This document shows, piece after piece, positions 46,731 to 55,849 of a stretch of DNA of 61,142 nt (within the stretch, counting starts at the first letter, position 1; each line of letters starts with the position of its first letter). A program made the position numbers and the translations under genes. The notes under the pieces were generated by a model, which saw nothing but the letters and a program-made list of their open reading frames with translations, did no database searches and was not told where the DNA came from. Origin of the DNA: Alphaproteobacteria bacterium (lineage in GTDB: Bacteria > Pseudomonadota > Alphaproteobacteria > UBA828); NCBI GenBank assembly GCA_022826665.1, contig JAJDUK010000102.1, positions 1 through 61,142 on the forward strand, written 5' to 3'.

Positions 46731-49480
46731 GGGCGGGCCTCCCGCTCAAGGAGCGCCCGGCGCAGGCGGTGGGGCAGGGCAGGGACTTGGGTGACGCGCA
46801 CGCCCGTCGCGTGGCGGATGGCGCCTAGGATCGCCGGCGCCGTGGGGACCAGGCCGGGCTCGCCCACGCCCTTGGCGCCGAAGGGGCCCAGGGGCTCCGG
46901 GTCCTCCACGATGATCACCTCGATCTCCGGTACGTCGCCGATGGTGGGGATCAGGTAGTCGTGCAGGTTCTCGGTCTTGCCCGGCAGGTATTCCTCCATC
47001 AGCGCGAGCCCGATGCCCTGGGCGATGCCGCCCTCGATCTGGCCTTCCACCTGGGTCGGGTTGATGGCGCGGCCGACGTCGTGGGCAGCGTGGATGCGGA
47101 CGGGCGTCACGGTCCCGAGTTCGGTGTCCACGTCCACCACTGCGACCTGGGCGCCGAAGGCGTAGGCCGCGTAGGGCGAACCCTGACCCCTGGCGTCGAG
47201 CGTCGTGGTCGGCGGGTCGAAGCGGCCGGTGCCTTCGAGCACGACACCCGCCGCGTCGGCCTTGAGCCGGGTGAGGTCGATCTCCACCCGGCGGCCGCCG
47301 TCGCGGACCACGACCTGCGCGCCAGCGAATTCGAGCGTGGCGTCGTCGGCGGCATTGGCCTCGCGCAGGATCGCGGCGCGGAGCGCGGCGCCCGCCAGCT
47401 CGGCCGCCTTGCCCGAGACGAAGGTCTGGCGTGAGGCGGAGGTCTTGCCCGCATCCTCGGTCCAGTCCGTGTCGCCGATGACTTGGGCGATCCGGTCCGC
47501 GGCGACGCCCAGCGCGTCCGCGCAGATCTGGGCGAGGATCGTGGTCGAGCCCTGGCCAATATCGACCGCGCCGTTGTAGAGGATGAGCCGGCCTTCGCGG
47601 TCGAGCGTGATGCGCATGGCGGACGGGTTGCTGAGCGCGGTGTTGCCGATGCCGTACCACATGCAGCTGATGCCGACGCCGCGCCGCACCCGGCCGTCGT
47701 CGGCGTTGACGCGGGCGGCGTCTTCCAGCGCGCGCTGCCAGCGCGGGGCCAGCGCCTCCAGGCAGGGCACGAGGCCGGCGCTCGCTTCCAGCACCTGGCC
47801 GGTTGCCGTGGCGTCGCCGGCGCGGAGCGCGTTCTTCAGGCGGAACGCCAGCCGATCCATGCCCAGCTGTGCCGCTAGGTCGTCCATCAGCGCCTCGTGG
47901 ACGATGGCGGCCTGCGGCACGCCGAAGCCGCGAAAGGCGCCCGCCGGCGGCCCGTTGGTGTAGAAGGCCCGGCCGCGCGCCGAGACGTGGGGCACGACGT
48001 AGGGGCCCGAGGCGTGAACAGGCACGCGGCCCGCCACGGTCGGCCCCCAGGAGGCGTAGGCGCCGGTATCGAAGGTCGCGTCGAAGTCGACCGCCTGCAG
48101 CCTGCCCTCGGCGTCGCAGCCCATGCGCGCCTCGATCACCGCGGGGTGGCGCTTGGGGCTCGCCATCATGCTCTCGGGCCGCTCGTAGACGCAGGCGACC
48201 GGGGCGCCGGTGAGCCAGGCGGCGAGCGCCGCGAGCGGCTGGATCGAGACGTCGAGCTTGCCGCCGAAGCCGCCGCCGCAGGCGCTCGGCACGATGCGCA
48301 CCTGCGTCGGCGCGAGGCCCAGCACCTCGGCGGTCGTGTCCCGGTCCATCACTGGAGTCTGGGTCGAGACGAAGAGCTCGACCCGCTCGCCGACCCGGCG
48401 CGCCCAGCCGGCCTCGGGCTCGATATAGGCGTGCTCGACGAAGGCGGTCTCGAAGCGCCCGCGCGCCGTGGCGGCGCAGTCCGCGAGCGCCGCCTCGGCA
48501 TCGCCGCGCTCGACCCCACCCTCGACGAGCTTGTTGCCCTCGGTCTCTTCGTGGACCAGGGGGGCGCCCAGCGTGCGGGCGTCCGCCAGGCCGTGCACCG
48601 GCGTGAGCGGCTCGTAGCGGATCGGCAGGTCTTCGTCGCGCACCGCCGTGACGGCTTCGCGTGTGCCGACGAGCGCCACCACCGGATCGCCCCGGTAGCG
48701 CACCACCCCCTCGGCCAGCACCGGCTGATCGCGCAGGTCGGGATAGATGCCGGTGCGGTTGTAAGGCACGTCGGCGGCGGTGAGCACCCGCTCCAGGCCG
48801 GGCCGGGCGGCGTCTTCCATCAGGTTGCCTAGCACGACCCGCGCCGAGTCATGGGGCGAGCGGACGATGCGGAGCCAGAGCGCGTCCTCCGGTACGGCAT
48901 CGGCGCCGTAGCGCTCGGCGCCCGTGAGCTTGGGCACGCCGTCGAGCTTGGCGAGCCGGGCGCCCACGGCGGCACCGGCAGGCGGCGTTGCCAGGGGTTG
49001 CGGTGCATCGCCCGCCGCGTCGAGCACCGCCGCCACGATCTTGCGATAGCCGGTGCAGCGGCAGAGCACGCCGCCGAGGCCGTCCAGCACTTCCGCCGCA
49101 CGGGGGCGTGGGGAGGCGCGCAGCAGCTCGGTCGCGGCGACCAGCATGCCCGGCGTGCAGGCGCCGCATTGGGCCGCGCCGTGGCGCAGGAAAGCCCGCT
49201 GCAGTCGGTTCAGCCGTCCTTTGGCGGCAAGGCCCTCCACGGTCTCCACGTGGCGCCCCGCCGCCTGGGCCAGCGACACCATGCAGCTGCACACCTGGGC
49301 ACCGTCGAGCAGCACCGTGCAGGCGCCACAGTCGCCGGCGTTGCAGCCCACCTTTGTCCCGGTGAGGCCGAGATCGTCGCGGAGCGCGTCGGCGAGGCGG
49401 CGGAGCGGCGGCGCGTTCACCGTCACCGGCCGGCCGTTGACCAGGAATGCGGTGGTACCGTCCGGACCGCCCGCGTTCAC
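46727..49480 (-). CDS. Molybdopterin hydroxylase with fused 2Fe-2S domain (xanthine dehydrogenase family)
   Basis: 917 residues. Residues 1-160 are the two-cluster 2Fe-2S subunit (Cys46, 51, 54, 66; then CGACTPG and CRCTGY). The rest is the large Mo subunit with AFRGFGVPQ and the active-site Glu874 in KGVGEPG. These enzymes hydroxylate N-heterocycles next to nitrogen using water. Fusion of the small and large subunits is less common than separate genes. It overlaps the FAD-subunit gene and the reductase-like gene by 4 bases each. Confidence 0.93.
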   Translation of the reverse strand: MNAGGPDGTTAFLVNGRPVTVNAPPLRRLADALRDDLGLTGTKVGCNAGDCGACTVLLDGAQVCSCMVSLAQAAGRHVETVEGLAAKGRLNRLQRAFLRHGAAQCGACTPGMLVAATELLRASPRPRAAEVLDGLGGVLCRCTGYRKIVAAVLDAAGDAPQPLATPPAGAAVGARLAKLDGVPKLTGAERYGADAVPEDALWLRIVRSPHDSARVVLGNLMEDAARPGLERVLTAADVPYNRTGIYPDLRDQPVLAEGVVRYRGDPVVALVGTREAVTAVRDEDLPIRYEPLTPVHGLADARTLGAPLVHEETEGNKLVEGGVERGDAEAALADCAATARGRFETAFVEHAYIEPEAGWARRVGERVELFVSTQTPVMDRDTTAEVLGLAPTQVRIVPSACGGGFGGKLDVSIQPLAALAAWLTGAPVACVYERPESMMASPKRHPAVIEARMGCDAEGRLQAVDFDATFDTGAYASWGPTVAGRVPVHASGPYVVPHVSARGRAFYTNGPPAGAFRGFGVPQAAIVHEALMDDLAAQLGMDRLAFRLKNALRAGDATATGQVLEASAGLVPCLEALAPRWQRALEDAARVNADDGRVRRGVGISCMWYGIGNTALSNPSAMRITLDREGRLILYNGAVDIGQGSTTILAQICADALGVAADRIAQVIGDTDWTEDAGKTSASRQTFVSGKAAELAGAALRAAILREANAADDATLEFAGAQVVVRDGGRRVEIDLTRLKADAAGVVLEGTGRFDPPTTTLDARGQGSPYAAYAFGAQVAVVDVDTELGTVTPVRIHAAHDVGRAINPTQVEGQIEGGIAQGIGLALMEEYLPGKTENLHDYLIPTIGDVPEIEVIIVEDPEPLGPFGAKGVGEPGLVPTAPAILGAIRHATGVRVTQVPALPHRLRRALLEREARP

Positions 49481-50322
49481 ATCATGCTCCCGAGCCCGGC
49501 GAGCGTGCGCGCGGTCAGCGTGCGCGCCGCATCGAGGCGGTAGTCGGCCGAGCCCCGCGCATCATCTACCGGTGCGAGCGGCGCCATGTGCGCGTCCGTC
49601 ACGGTCTCGCCCAGCGCCGCGTCGCAGGGGCGGCCGGCGAGCGCCTGTTCCAGCGCGGGCAGGCGGCGCGCGACCGGCGAGCAGGCGCCGACCGAGACCG
49701 CAGCGCGGACGACCCGGCCCGCCGCGTCGGCCTCCAGCGCTGCCGCCACCATGACGATGGAGATCACCAGGTAGCGCCGCGCGCCCAACTTGAGGAAGTG
49801 TCCGCGTGCTCGCTCGGCATGGGGCTTGGGCACGCGCACCGCCACCATGAGCTGGTCGGGCGCGAGCGCCGTCTGCCGATTGCCGCGAATGAACTCGGCG
49901 AGCGGCATGGTCTCCCGCCGTTCCAGCGAGGCCAGCTCCACCTCGGCATCGAGGCTGAGCAGCACCGGGACCCCGTCGGCGGCGGGCGAGGCGTTGCACA
50001 GGTTGCCGCAGAGGGTGCCGGCGTTCTGCACTTGCCGGCCGCCGATCTCGCGCGCGGCAAGCTTGAGGCCGTCGAACCAGGGCGGCAGGTCGGCCTCGAC
50101 GATATCGGTCCAGGTCGCGAGCGCAGGGATGCGCCAATGGTCGGCGTGCTCCTCGATCGTGCGCATCCATTGCAGCGCGGTGATGTCGAGCACGTCGTCG
50201 TCGAGCGGTGCGCCGACCCGCGCTGGGTAAAAGTCGGTGCCGCCGGCCAGCACCGTGAGCGGACGGCTACTCAGCGCCGCGAGCGCGTCGTCGAGGGCGG
50301 TGGGTCGCAGATACTCCGGCAT
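49477..50322 (-). CDS. FAD-binding subunit of the molybdenum hydroxylase (CoxM/XdhB-like)
   Basis: 281 residues starting MPEYLRPTALDDALAAL; the frame allows a GTG one codon earlier. VLAGGTDFYPAR and the GRQVQNAGTLCGNLCNASPAAD block are the two FAD-binding signatures. It passes electrons from the Fe-S clusters to NAD or another acceptor. It is the first gene of the six-gene minus-strand operon. A 146-base gap separates it from the glutamate dehydrogenase gene. Confidence 0.93.
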   Translation of the reverse strand: MPEYLRPTALDDALAALSSRPLTVLAGGTDFYPARVGAPLDDDVLDITALQWMRTIEEHADHWRIPALATWTDIVEADLPPWFDGLKLAAREIGGRQVQNAGTLCGNLCNASPAADGVPVLLSLDAEVELASLERRETMPLAEFIRGNRQTALAPDQLMVAVRVPKPHAERARGHFLKLGARRYLVISIVMVAAALEADAAGRVVRAAVSVGACSPVARRLPALEQALAGRPCDAALGETVTDAHMAPLAPVDDARGSADYRLDAARTLTARTLAGLGSMM

Positions 50323-50468
50323 CACGGCAGTCTCGATTCCTTACCCATGATACCGGAGAGGCGCAAGCGACCCCACGTCACCCCGGCCTTCCTGGCATAT
50401 CGTTCTTCCGCGGCGACATTGCGAAGCGGCGACCGTCGGCCCACCGTAACGACCGACGGTCTCTATCG

Positions 50469-51887
50469 TCAGGCAAGGCCCATCTGGCGGTAGGAGCGCA
50501 CGACCTTCTCCAGCCCGACGGCGAAGGCGGCCGTGCGCAGATCTTCGATCGTCTCCGACGACCGCATCGCCTCCCGCATCGCGCCGTAGGCCTCGCGCAT
50601 GGTGTCCTCGAGGCCCGATTGCACCAGGTCGAGCTCGTCAACGCCGCGCAGCAGCGGCGCCTTGAGCTCGTCGGGCACCTGCCGGCCGGACGCGGTCTCG
50701 ATCATGTCGATGATGCGCCGGCCGCGCTGGATGTCGAGCTGGCGCGACAGCCGGCCGAAGCGCATGTGCGAGACGTTGGAGACCCACTCGAAGTAACTGA
50801 CCGTCACGCCACCGGCATTAACCAGAAGGTCCGGGAGGATGACCGTGCCGCGCGCGAGCAACTGCCGCTCGGCCGCGAGCGTCACGGGGCCGTTGGCGGC
50901 CTCGACGATGAGCGGCGCGCGGATGCGCGGGGCGTTGGCCTCGGTGATCTGGCTCTCGATGGCGGCGGGAATCAGGATGTCGCAGTCCGCCTCGAGGACG
51001 GATGCGCTGTCGGCGACGAAGCGCGCGCCGGGGAATCCCTTCACGCCGCCTGAGCGGGCCCGGTGCTCGGCAAGTGCCTCGGGCGCAAGGCCTGCATCGG
51101 AGAGAACGGCGCCGTCGTGCTCGATGACGCCTATGAGGCGCACGCCCGCTTCCTCGATGAGACATCTGGCGGCGTGAAAGCCCACGTTGCCGAGCCCCTG
51201 GACGATGACTCGCTTGCCCTCGAGGCCGCCGTCCAAACCGCTGCGGGCCACGTCGTCCCGGTGGCTGAAGAATTCGCGCAGCACGTAGTGGACGCCGCGG
51301 CCGGTCGCCTCCACGCGGCCCGGAATACCGCCCTGGGTCACCGGCTTTCCCGTGACGCAGGCCAGCGCATCGATATCAGACGGGTAGAGCTGCCGATACT
51401 CGTCCGCCATCCAGGCCATCTCGCGCGCGCCGGTGCCGATGTCGGGCGCGGGCACGTCCCGGCTCGGGCTGATGTAGCCACGATCGGCAAGCTCCTGCGT
51501 GAAGCGCCGCGTGATCTGCTCGAGCTCCTCCTCCGTGTAGTCTTCGGGCCGGATGACGAGCCCGCCCTTGGCGCCGCCGAAAGGCACGTCGACCAGCGCG
51601 CACTTGAAGGTCATCAGCGCCGCCAGCGCCTCGACCTCCTGCTGGTCGACGAAGGGTGCGTAGCGGATGCCGCCCTTCACCGGCAGCCGGTGCTCGCTGT
51701 GCACCGCGCGCCAGCCGCAGAAGGTCTGGTAGCGCCCCCTGAGCCGCACCGGGAACTGCAGCTGGATGACGGACTTGCACTCGCGGATGGTCGCCACGAG
51801 ATCGTCCGGGACACCGAGGGCGCAGGCGGCCCGGTCGAACATCCCGCGCACGCTGGCCTGGAAATTGCTTTCGGTCGATGACTCCAC
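50469..51887 (-). CDS. Glu/Leu/Phe/Val dehydrogenase (glutamate dehydrogenase)
   Basis: 472 residues from GTG 51887 (GGGAGGA upstream). LPVKGGIRYAP carries Lys71, MTFKCALVDVPFGGAKGG carries Lys95 and catalytic Lys107, and VIVQGLGNVG is the nucleotide site. It interconverts glutamate with 2-oxoglutarate and ammonia, probably with NAD. It stands just upstream of the heterocycle operon on the same strand and could handle the ammonia released there. Confidence 0.92.
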   Translation of the reverse strand: MESSTESNFQASVRGMFDRAACALGVPDDLVATIRECKSVIQLQFPVRLRGRYQTFCGWRAVHSEHRLPVKGGIRYAPFVDQQEVEALAALMTFKCALVDVPFGGAKGGLVIRPEDYTEEELEQITRRFTQELADRGYISPSRDVPAPDIGTGAREMAWMADEYRQLYPSDIDALACVTGKPVTQGGIPGRVEATGRGVHYVLREFFSHRDDVARSGLDGGLEGKRVIVQGLGNVGFHAARCLIEEAGVRLIGVIEHDGAVLSDAGLAPEALAEHRARSGGVKGFPGARFVADSASVLEADCDILIPAAIESQITEANAPRIRAPLIVEAANGPVTLAAERQLLARGTVILPDLLVNAGGVTVSYFEWVSNVSHMRFGRLSRQLDIQRGRRIIDMIETASGRQVPDELKAPLLRGVDELDLVQSGLEDTMREAYGAMREAMRSSETIEDLRTAAFAVGLEKVVRSYRQMGLA

Positions 51888-51991
51888 GCGGTCCTCCCGC
51901 AGCGGATGAGGCGGGGCTTGCCTCCGACTCCTTATGTATGTTCGCACCGCGCGTTTCGCATCGTCACGCCTCGGCTGGTGCGAATTCCGGT

Positions 51992-52762
51992 CTAACGCCT
52001 GCGGTCGAGGAAGGCTCGCATGCGCTGGCCTGGCTCGCCGCTCGCGAAGCCCTCGGCAAAATAGTCCATGCTCCGCTGGACCCCTTCAGGCGCCGGCAGC
52101 TCCTCCCATTCGCGCAGGAACGCCTTCTGCAGGCGGATCGCCGTGGGTCCGGCTGCGCAGATCATGTCCACCGTGCGCACGAGTTCGTCGTCGAGCTCGC
52201 CTTCGGGGACGAGGGCTTCGACGAGGCCCCAGTCGTAGGCCTGTTCCGCCCCGATCGTCTCGCCGGTGTAGACGATGCGGGCAGCGCGCCCCCAACCCAC
52301 CAGGCGCGGCAGCAGCGTCGACGCGATGACGGAGGGGATGCCGACCACCACTTCGGGCACGGCGAACTTTGCGGTCGTGTCGGCCACCCGGAGATCGCAC
52401 GACGCCGCAATTCCCACCCCCGCCCCGAGACAGTATCCGGAAACACGCGCCACCACCGGAACCGGCACGTCGCGAAGCGCGGTGCGCACACCGTGCAACG
52501 CGGTGACGAAGGGGCGCGCCGTCTCGCGCGTCAAGTCGACCATGACGCGGATGTCCGCCCCACCGATGAAGGCGCGCTCGCCCGCGCCGCGCAGGAGGAT
52601 GGCCCGGACTTCCGGGCTCTCACCCGCCTGCCGGATGGCGGCGCTCAGCGCGTCGGCGCCCGCACCGTCGATGGCATTGAGCTTCTCCGCGTTGTCGTAG
52701 CAGACGGTCGCGACATGACCGCCGTGGGGGGTGTCCTCGATCTCGACATGAACCTCGGTCAA
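51992..52762 (-). CDS. Enoyl-CoA hydratase/isomerase family protein
   Basis: 256-residue crotonase: oxyanion-hole segments ERAFIGGADIRVM and SGYCLGAGVGIA, and the Glu of FAVPEVVVGIPS equivalent to Glu164. The second catalytic Glu (144 in rat crotonase) is replaced within the GAGVGIA loop, so classical hydration is doubtful; isomerase or another crotonase reaction is possible. The only in-frame start that fits is TTG 52762. Confidence 0.86.
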   Translation of the reverse strand: MTEVHVEIEDTPHGGHVATVCYDNAEKLNAIDGAGADALSAAIRQAGESPEVRAILLRGAGERAFIGGADIRVMVDLTRETARPFVTALHGVRTALRDVPVPVVARVSGYCLGAGVGIAASCDLRVADTTAKFAVPEVVVGIPSVIASTLLPRLVGWGRAARIVYTGETIGAEQAYDWGLVEALVPEGELDDELVRTVDMICAAGPTAIRLQKAFLREWEELPAPEGVQRSMDYFAEGFASGEPGQRMRAFLDRRR

Positions 52763-52938
52763 CGCTCTCGCTCTCTCGGCGGATCAAACATGCGGGCGCG
52801 CCGCCGACTGTGACACCGGTGAGATTTCGGGGCCAGTGCGACAGTCCTCGCGCGAACCGGTCGTCCTTGTGTCCCGAGCCGGCATGACGCACCCTTAATG
52901 AACCCCGGTTCAGTTCCATCAGCGAGGGGGACGCGGGC

Positions 52939-53796
52939 ATGGGGATCGTCACGGACATCGTGCTGCCGATCGCGCTTGCGTTCATCATGCTCGCGCTCGG
53001 CCTCGGGCTCACCGTCGGCGACTTCGTCCGGGTCGCGAAGCAGCCGCGCGATTTCCTCGTGGGCGCCGTGGCGCAGGTGGTGCTCTTGCCTGCGGTGGCC
53101 TTCGGCCTGGTCAGCATCTGGCCGCTCGCGCCGGAACTCGCTTTGGGCGTCATGATCATCGCTGCCGCGCCTGGCGGGGTGACCTCCAACCTGCTCACCG
53201 CCTTCGGGCGCGGCGACGTGGCGCTCTCCATCTCGCTCACCGCCATCATCAGCCTGCTCGGCGTGGTCACGATCCCGTTCATCGTCGTCTTTGCCCACGC
53301 CCACTTCGTGGGCGGCGGTGTCGGCGACGTCTCGGTTGCCGAAACCGCGCTCGGCGTCTTCCTGATCGTCGCTTTGCCCGTGCTGATCGGAGTGGCGATC
53401 CGGCGCTGGGCCGAGCGCTTCGCCACGCGGGTCCAGCCCACCGCACGCCGGATCTCGGCACTGCTTTTCGTGCTGGTTCTGGCGGCTGCCATCTACCAGG
53501 AGCACGAGAACGCGCTCGAGTACATGGGTCAGGCCGGGCCGGTGACGGCCGTGCTGAACGTGGTGATGATGGCCCTGGCCTACCTGCTTGCGCACTTCCT
53601 CGCGACCGGCCCGCGCCAGCGCATCTCCATCTCTATGGAATGCGGGGTGCAGAATGGCACGCTTGCCATCGCCGTGGCGACGCTTCTGTTCGGCGGCGGG
53701 CTTACCGTCGTGCCAGCGGCGACCTACAGCCTGATCATGTTCGGGAGCGCGCTGATCTTCATCGCCTTCCTCAGGAGTCGCGACGCGCCGACTTGA
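52939..53796 (+). CDS. Bile acid:sodium symporter (BASS) family transporter
   Basis: 285-residue membrane protein with the BASS/SBF pattern: AFIMLALGLGLTVGDF at the N-terminus, GVMIIAAAPGGVTSNLLTAFGRGDVALS as the crossover region, and MECGVQNGTLAIAVATL near the C-terminus. It probably imports an organic anion with Na+. GAGGGGG precedes ATG. It stands alone. Confidence 0.9.
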   Translation: MGIVTDIVLPIALAFIMLALGLGLTVGDFVRVAKQPRDFLVGAVAQVVLLPAVAFGLVSIWPLAPELALGVMIIAAAPGGVTSNLLTAFGRGDVALSISLTAIISLLGVVTIPFIVVFAHAHFVGGGVGDVSVAETALGVFLIVALPVLIGVAIRRWAERFATRVQPTARRISALLFVLVLAAAIYQEHENALEYMGQAGPVTAVLNVVMMALAYLLAHFLATGPRQRISISMECGVQNGTLAIAVATLLFGGGLTVVPAATYSLIMFGSALIFIAFLRSRDAPT

Positions 53797-53816
53797 TCGC
53801 CTTGAGTGCGGCCACC

Positions 53817-53915
53817 CTATTCCCGGCTTGTCCTCACCTCTAGGCCGCGTTGAAACCGTGGGAAAAGGTGGCAACGGCACGCAAGTGGTAGGAGGTTGTC
53901 GTCAGGAGCGATCAC
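53817..53915 (-). pseudogene. VapC PIN-toxin stump
   Basis: GTG 53915 overlaps the antitoxin stop as GTGA, the usual vapBC arrangement. It opens with VIAPDDNLL, the first strand and Asp-x-Asn of VapC PIN domains. Similarity then stops, and the frame ends after 32 residues. The rest of the roughly 130-residue toxin is missing; the next gene is the oppositely oriented BASS transporter. Confidence 0.65.
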
Positions 53916-54181
53916 TGCGCGAGCTTTCGCGCGATCTCTTCCGTCTCCATTTCATCGGTGAGCTGATTGAGCCCGTCGACGTCCACTCCCGGCTTGAAGC
54001 CGAAGTCATGGGGCTCCACCTTGAAGCGACGCGCGCGCGGGGGCTTGCCCTGCATCCCAAGACCGGCGCGGAGCGCATCGTTCACGACGGCCTCCATGCT
54101 CCTGTTGGTCCGCTGCATCTCCCGCCGCAGAAGCTGCTCGACATCGGAGTCGATGGTCAGTGTGGTTCGCATGGATGACAT
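53912..54181 (-). CDS. vapB: VapB-type (ribbon-helix-helix) antitoxin
   Basis: 89 residues. MRTTLTIDSDVEQLLRREM is the ribbon-helix-helix DNA-binding part of VapB antitoxins, and the C-terminal VEPHDFGFKPGVDVDGLNQL is the toxin-wrapping tail. ATG 54172 (MRTTL) is an equally good start. Its toxin partner is reduced to a stump, leaving an orphan antitoxin that may still repress related loci. Confidence 0.78.
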   Translation of the reverse strand: MSSMRTTLTIDSDVEQLLRREMQRTNRSMEAVVNDALRAGLGMQGKPPRARRFKVEPHDFGFKPGVDVDGLNQLTDEMETEEIARKLAQ

Positions 54182-54205
54182 CTTGATACCGATAGAGTTG
54201 ATGTC
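54177..54205. promoter_or_regulatory. Possible vapB operator
   Basis: GACATC (54177-54182) and GATGTC (54200-54205) are inverted around a 17-base spacer at the antitoxin start, a fitting place for autorepression. Confidence 0.35.
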
Positions 54206-54382
54206 TAGAGGCGCGATAGCGGCAAGGCCTGGTGGCGGGCCGAAGCCGCCGCGTCAACCCGCGCTGTCGCGCGCAGCCGTTGGACCGAGAACGGTGCTTC
54301 GGCTATGAGGAGCGCAGCGAAGGAAACAGATCCGCTCGGGGTGCGGGCGTCCCCGCGGCCCGACTCAGCAAGGGAGACATCG

Positions 54383-55027
54383 ATGGAAATTATCGCCGAT
54401 CCGATCACCGTGAACTGCCGCAAGGTCCTCGCCGGCCTCAAGCTGATCGGTGCGGACTACACGCTGACCAAGGTCGACTACTTCAAGGGCGAGCAGAAGA
54501 GCCCCGAAGTCGTGGCGATCAATCCGAACGCCACGATCCCGGTCATGCGCGATGGCGACCTGGTCCTCTGGGAATCGAACTCGATCCTGCAGTACGCCGC
54601 CGACAAGGTGGGCAATGCGAGCGCCTATCCCACCGACCTTGAGACCAGGGCCGACGTGAACCGCTGGCTGCTCTGGGAATGCGGCGCCTGGTTCCCGACC
54701 TGCTACGTCCATCTGGTCGAGAACTGCGTCAAGCCGCTCCTGGGCGATCAGGCGGACCAATCGGTGCTCGACGGCGAGGCGCCGAACTTCCACAAGCTCG
54801 CCGGCATCATGGACGCGCGGCTCGCCGGGAGCGCCTACCTCTGCAGCGATCAGCCGACCATCGCGGACGTGGCGGTGGCGTCGCCGATGCACCTGCACGG
54901 CTGGGCCAAGCTGCCGCTCGACGATCACCCCAACGTTGTCCGCTGGATGACGGAGGGGATCGAGCCGCAGCCCTGGTGGAAGGCCACGCATGTGGGCGAG
55001 GGGTTTGTAGCGTCCGAGGCGGCCTGA
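54383..55027 (+). CDS. Glutathione S-transferase family protein
   Basis: 214 residues. The thioredoxin-fold N-domain has PITVNCRKVLAGL and the cis-Pro/GSH segment INPNATIPVMRDGDLVLWESNSILQYAA; the helical C-domain has TIADVAVASPM. The catalytic Ser or Cys is probably in the VNCRK turn. GGGAGACATCG precedes ATG 54383. Confidence 0.88.
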   Translation: MEIIADPITVNCRKVLAGLKLIGADYTLTKVDYFKGEQKSPEVVAINPNATIPVMRDGDLVLWESNSILQYAADKVGNASAYPTDLETRADVNRWLLWECGAWFPTCYVHLVENCVKPLLGDQADQSVLDGEAPNFHKLAGIMDARLAGSAYLCSDQPTIADVAVASPMHLHGWAKLPLDDHPNVVRWMTEGIEPQPWWKATHVGEGFVASEAA

Positions 55028-55081
55028 ACCCGGCGGCCGGCCCACCGGCCCCTCTCGCCTGAAGCTGGAGCGGAGGCAGGG

Positions 55082-55849
55082 GTGAGCGAAAGAGACCTCT
55101 CAGGGCGCATCGCTCTAGTCACCGGCGGCTCGCGAGGCATCGGCCGCGCGATCTGCCGGCGGCTTGCGCGGGCCGGCGCGTGGGTGGCGATCAACCACTC
55201 TGCGAGCGATGAGGCCGCGGCGGAAACCCTGGCCGGAATCGAGGCCGACGGCGGCGCGGGCGGCGTCTACAAGGCCGACGTCTCGTCGTTCGAGGCGACC
55301 GATGCAATGTTCCGCCGCATCGAGGCCGACCGTGGCCCGGTCGACCTCCTGGTCACCAACGCAGGGATCGCCTCGTTCCAGGACGATGTCGACATGCCGG
55401 TCGATCTCTGGCGCCGCATCCTCGCGGTGAACCTGGACGGCACCTTTCATTGCGTGTGGCGCGCCAGGGCGGGCATGCTGGCGCGGGGCGACGGGCGCAT
55501 CGTCTGCATCTCTTCGATCAACGGGCTGGCGCCGACCACGATGCGCTCGGACAGGCTGATCGCCTACGGCACGTCGAAGTCCGCCATCATCGGGTTCTCG
55601 CGCAACTGCGCGGTCGCGTTCGGGCCCGCGATCCGCGTCAACTGCGTGGCACCGGGGCTGGTCGACACGGACATGACCAGCGGCATGAGCGAGGAGATGC
55701 GCGCGCGCATCGTCGCGAGCACACCCGCCGGCCGGACCGGCACGCCGGACGACATTGCCGAGCTCACCTACTTCCTGCTGAGCGATGCCGCGAGCTTCAT
55801 CACGGGCCAGACCTGCGTCGCCTCCGGCGGCCTCGTTACGCTGCCCTGA
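55082..55849 (+). CDS. SDR-family oxidoreductase (FabG-like)
   Basis: 255 residues: TGGSRGIG (15-22), NAG (93-95), Ser144/145, Tyr162 and Lys166 (YGTSK), and an AGRTGTPDDIAELTYFLLSD tail. The start is GTG 55082 after GGAGG. It lies 54 bases after the GST gene and may be co-transcribed. The substrate is unknown. Confidence 0.86.
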   Translation: MSERDLSGRIALVTGGSRGIGRAICRRLARAGAWVAINHSASDEAAAETLAGIEADGGAGGVYKADVSSFEATDAMFRRIEADRGPVDLLVTNAGIASFQDDVDMPVDLWRRILAVNLDGTFHCVWRARAGMLARGDGRIVCISSINGLAPTTMRSDRLIAYGTSKSAIIGFSRNCAVAFGPAIRVNCVAPGLVDTDMTSGMSEEMRARIVASTPAGRTGTPDDIAELTYFLLSDAASFITGQTCVASGGLVTLP

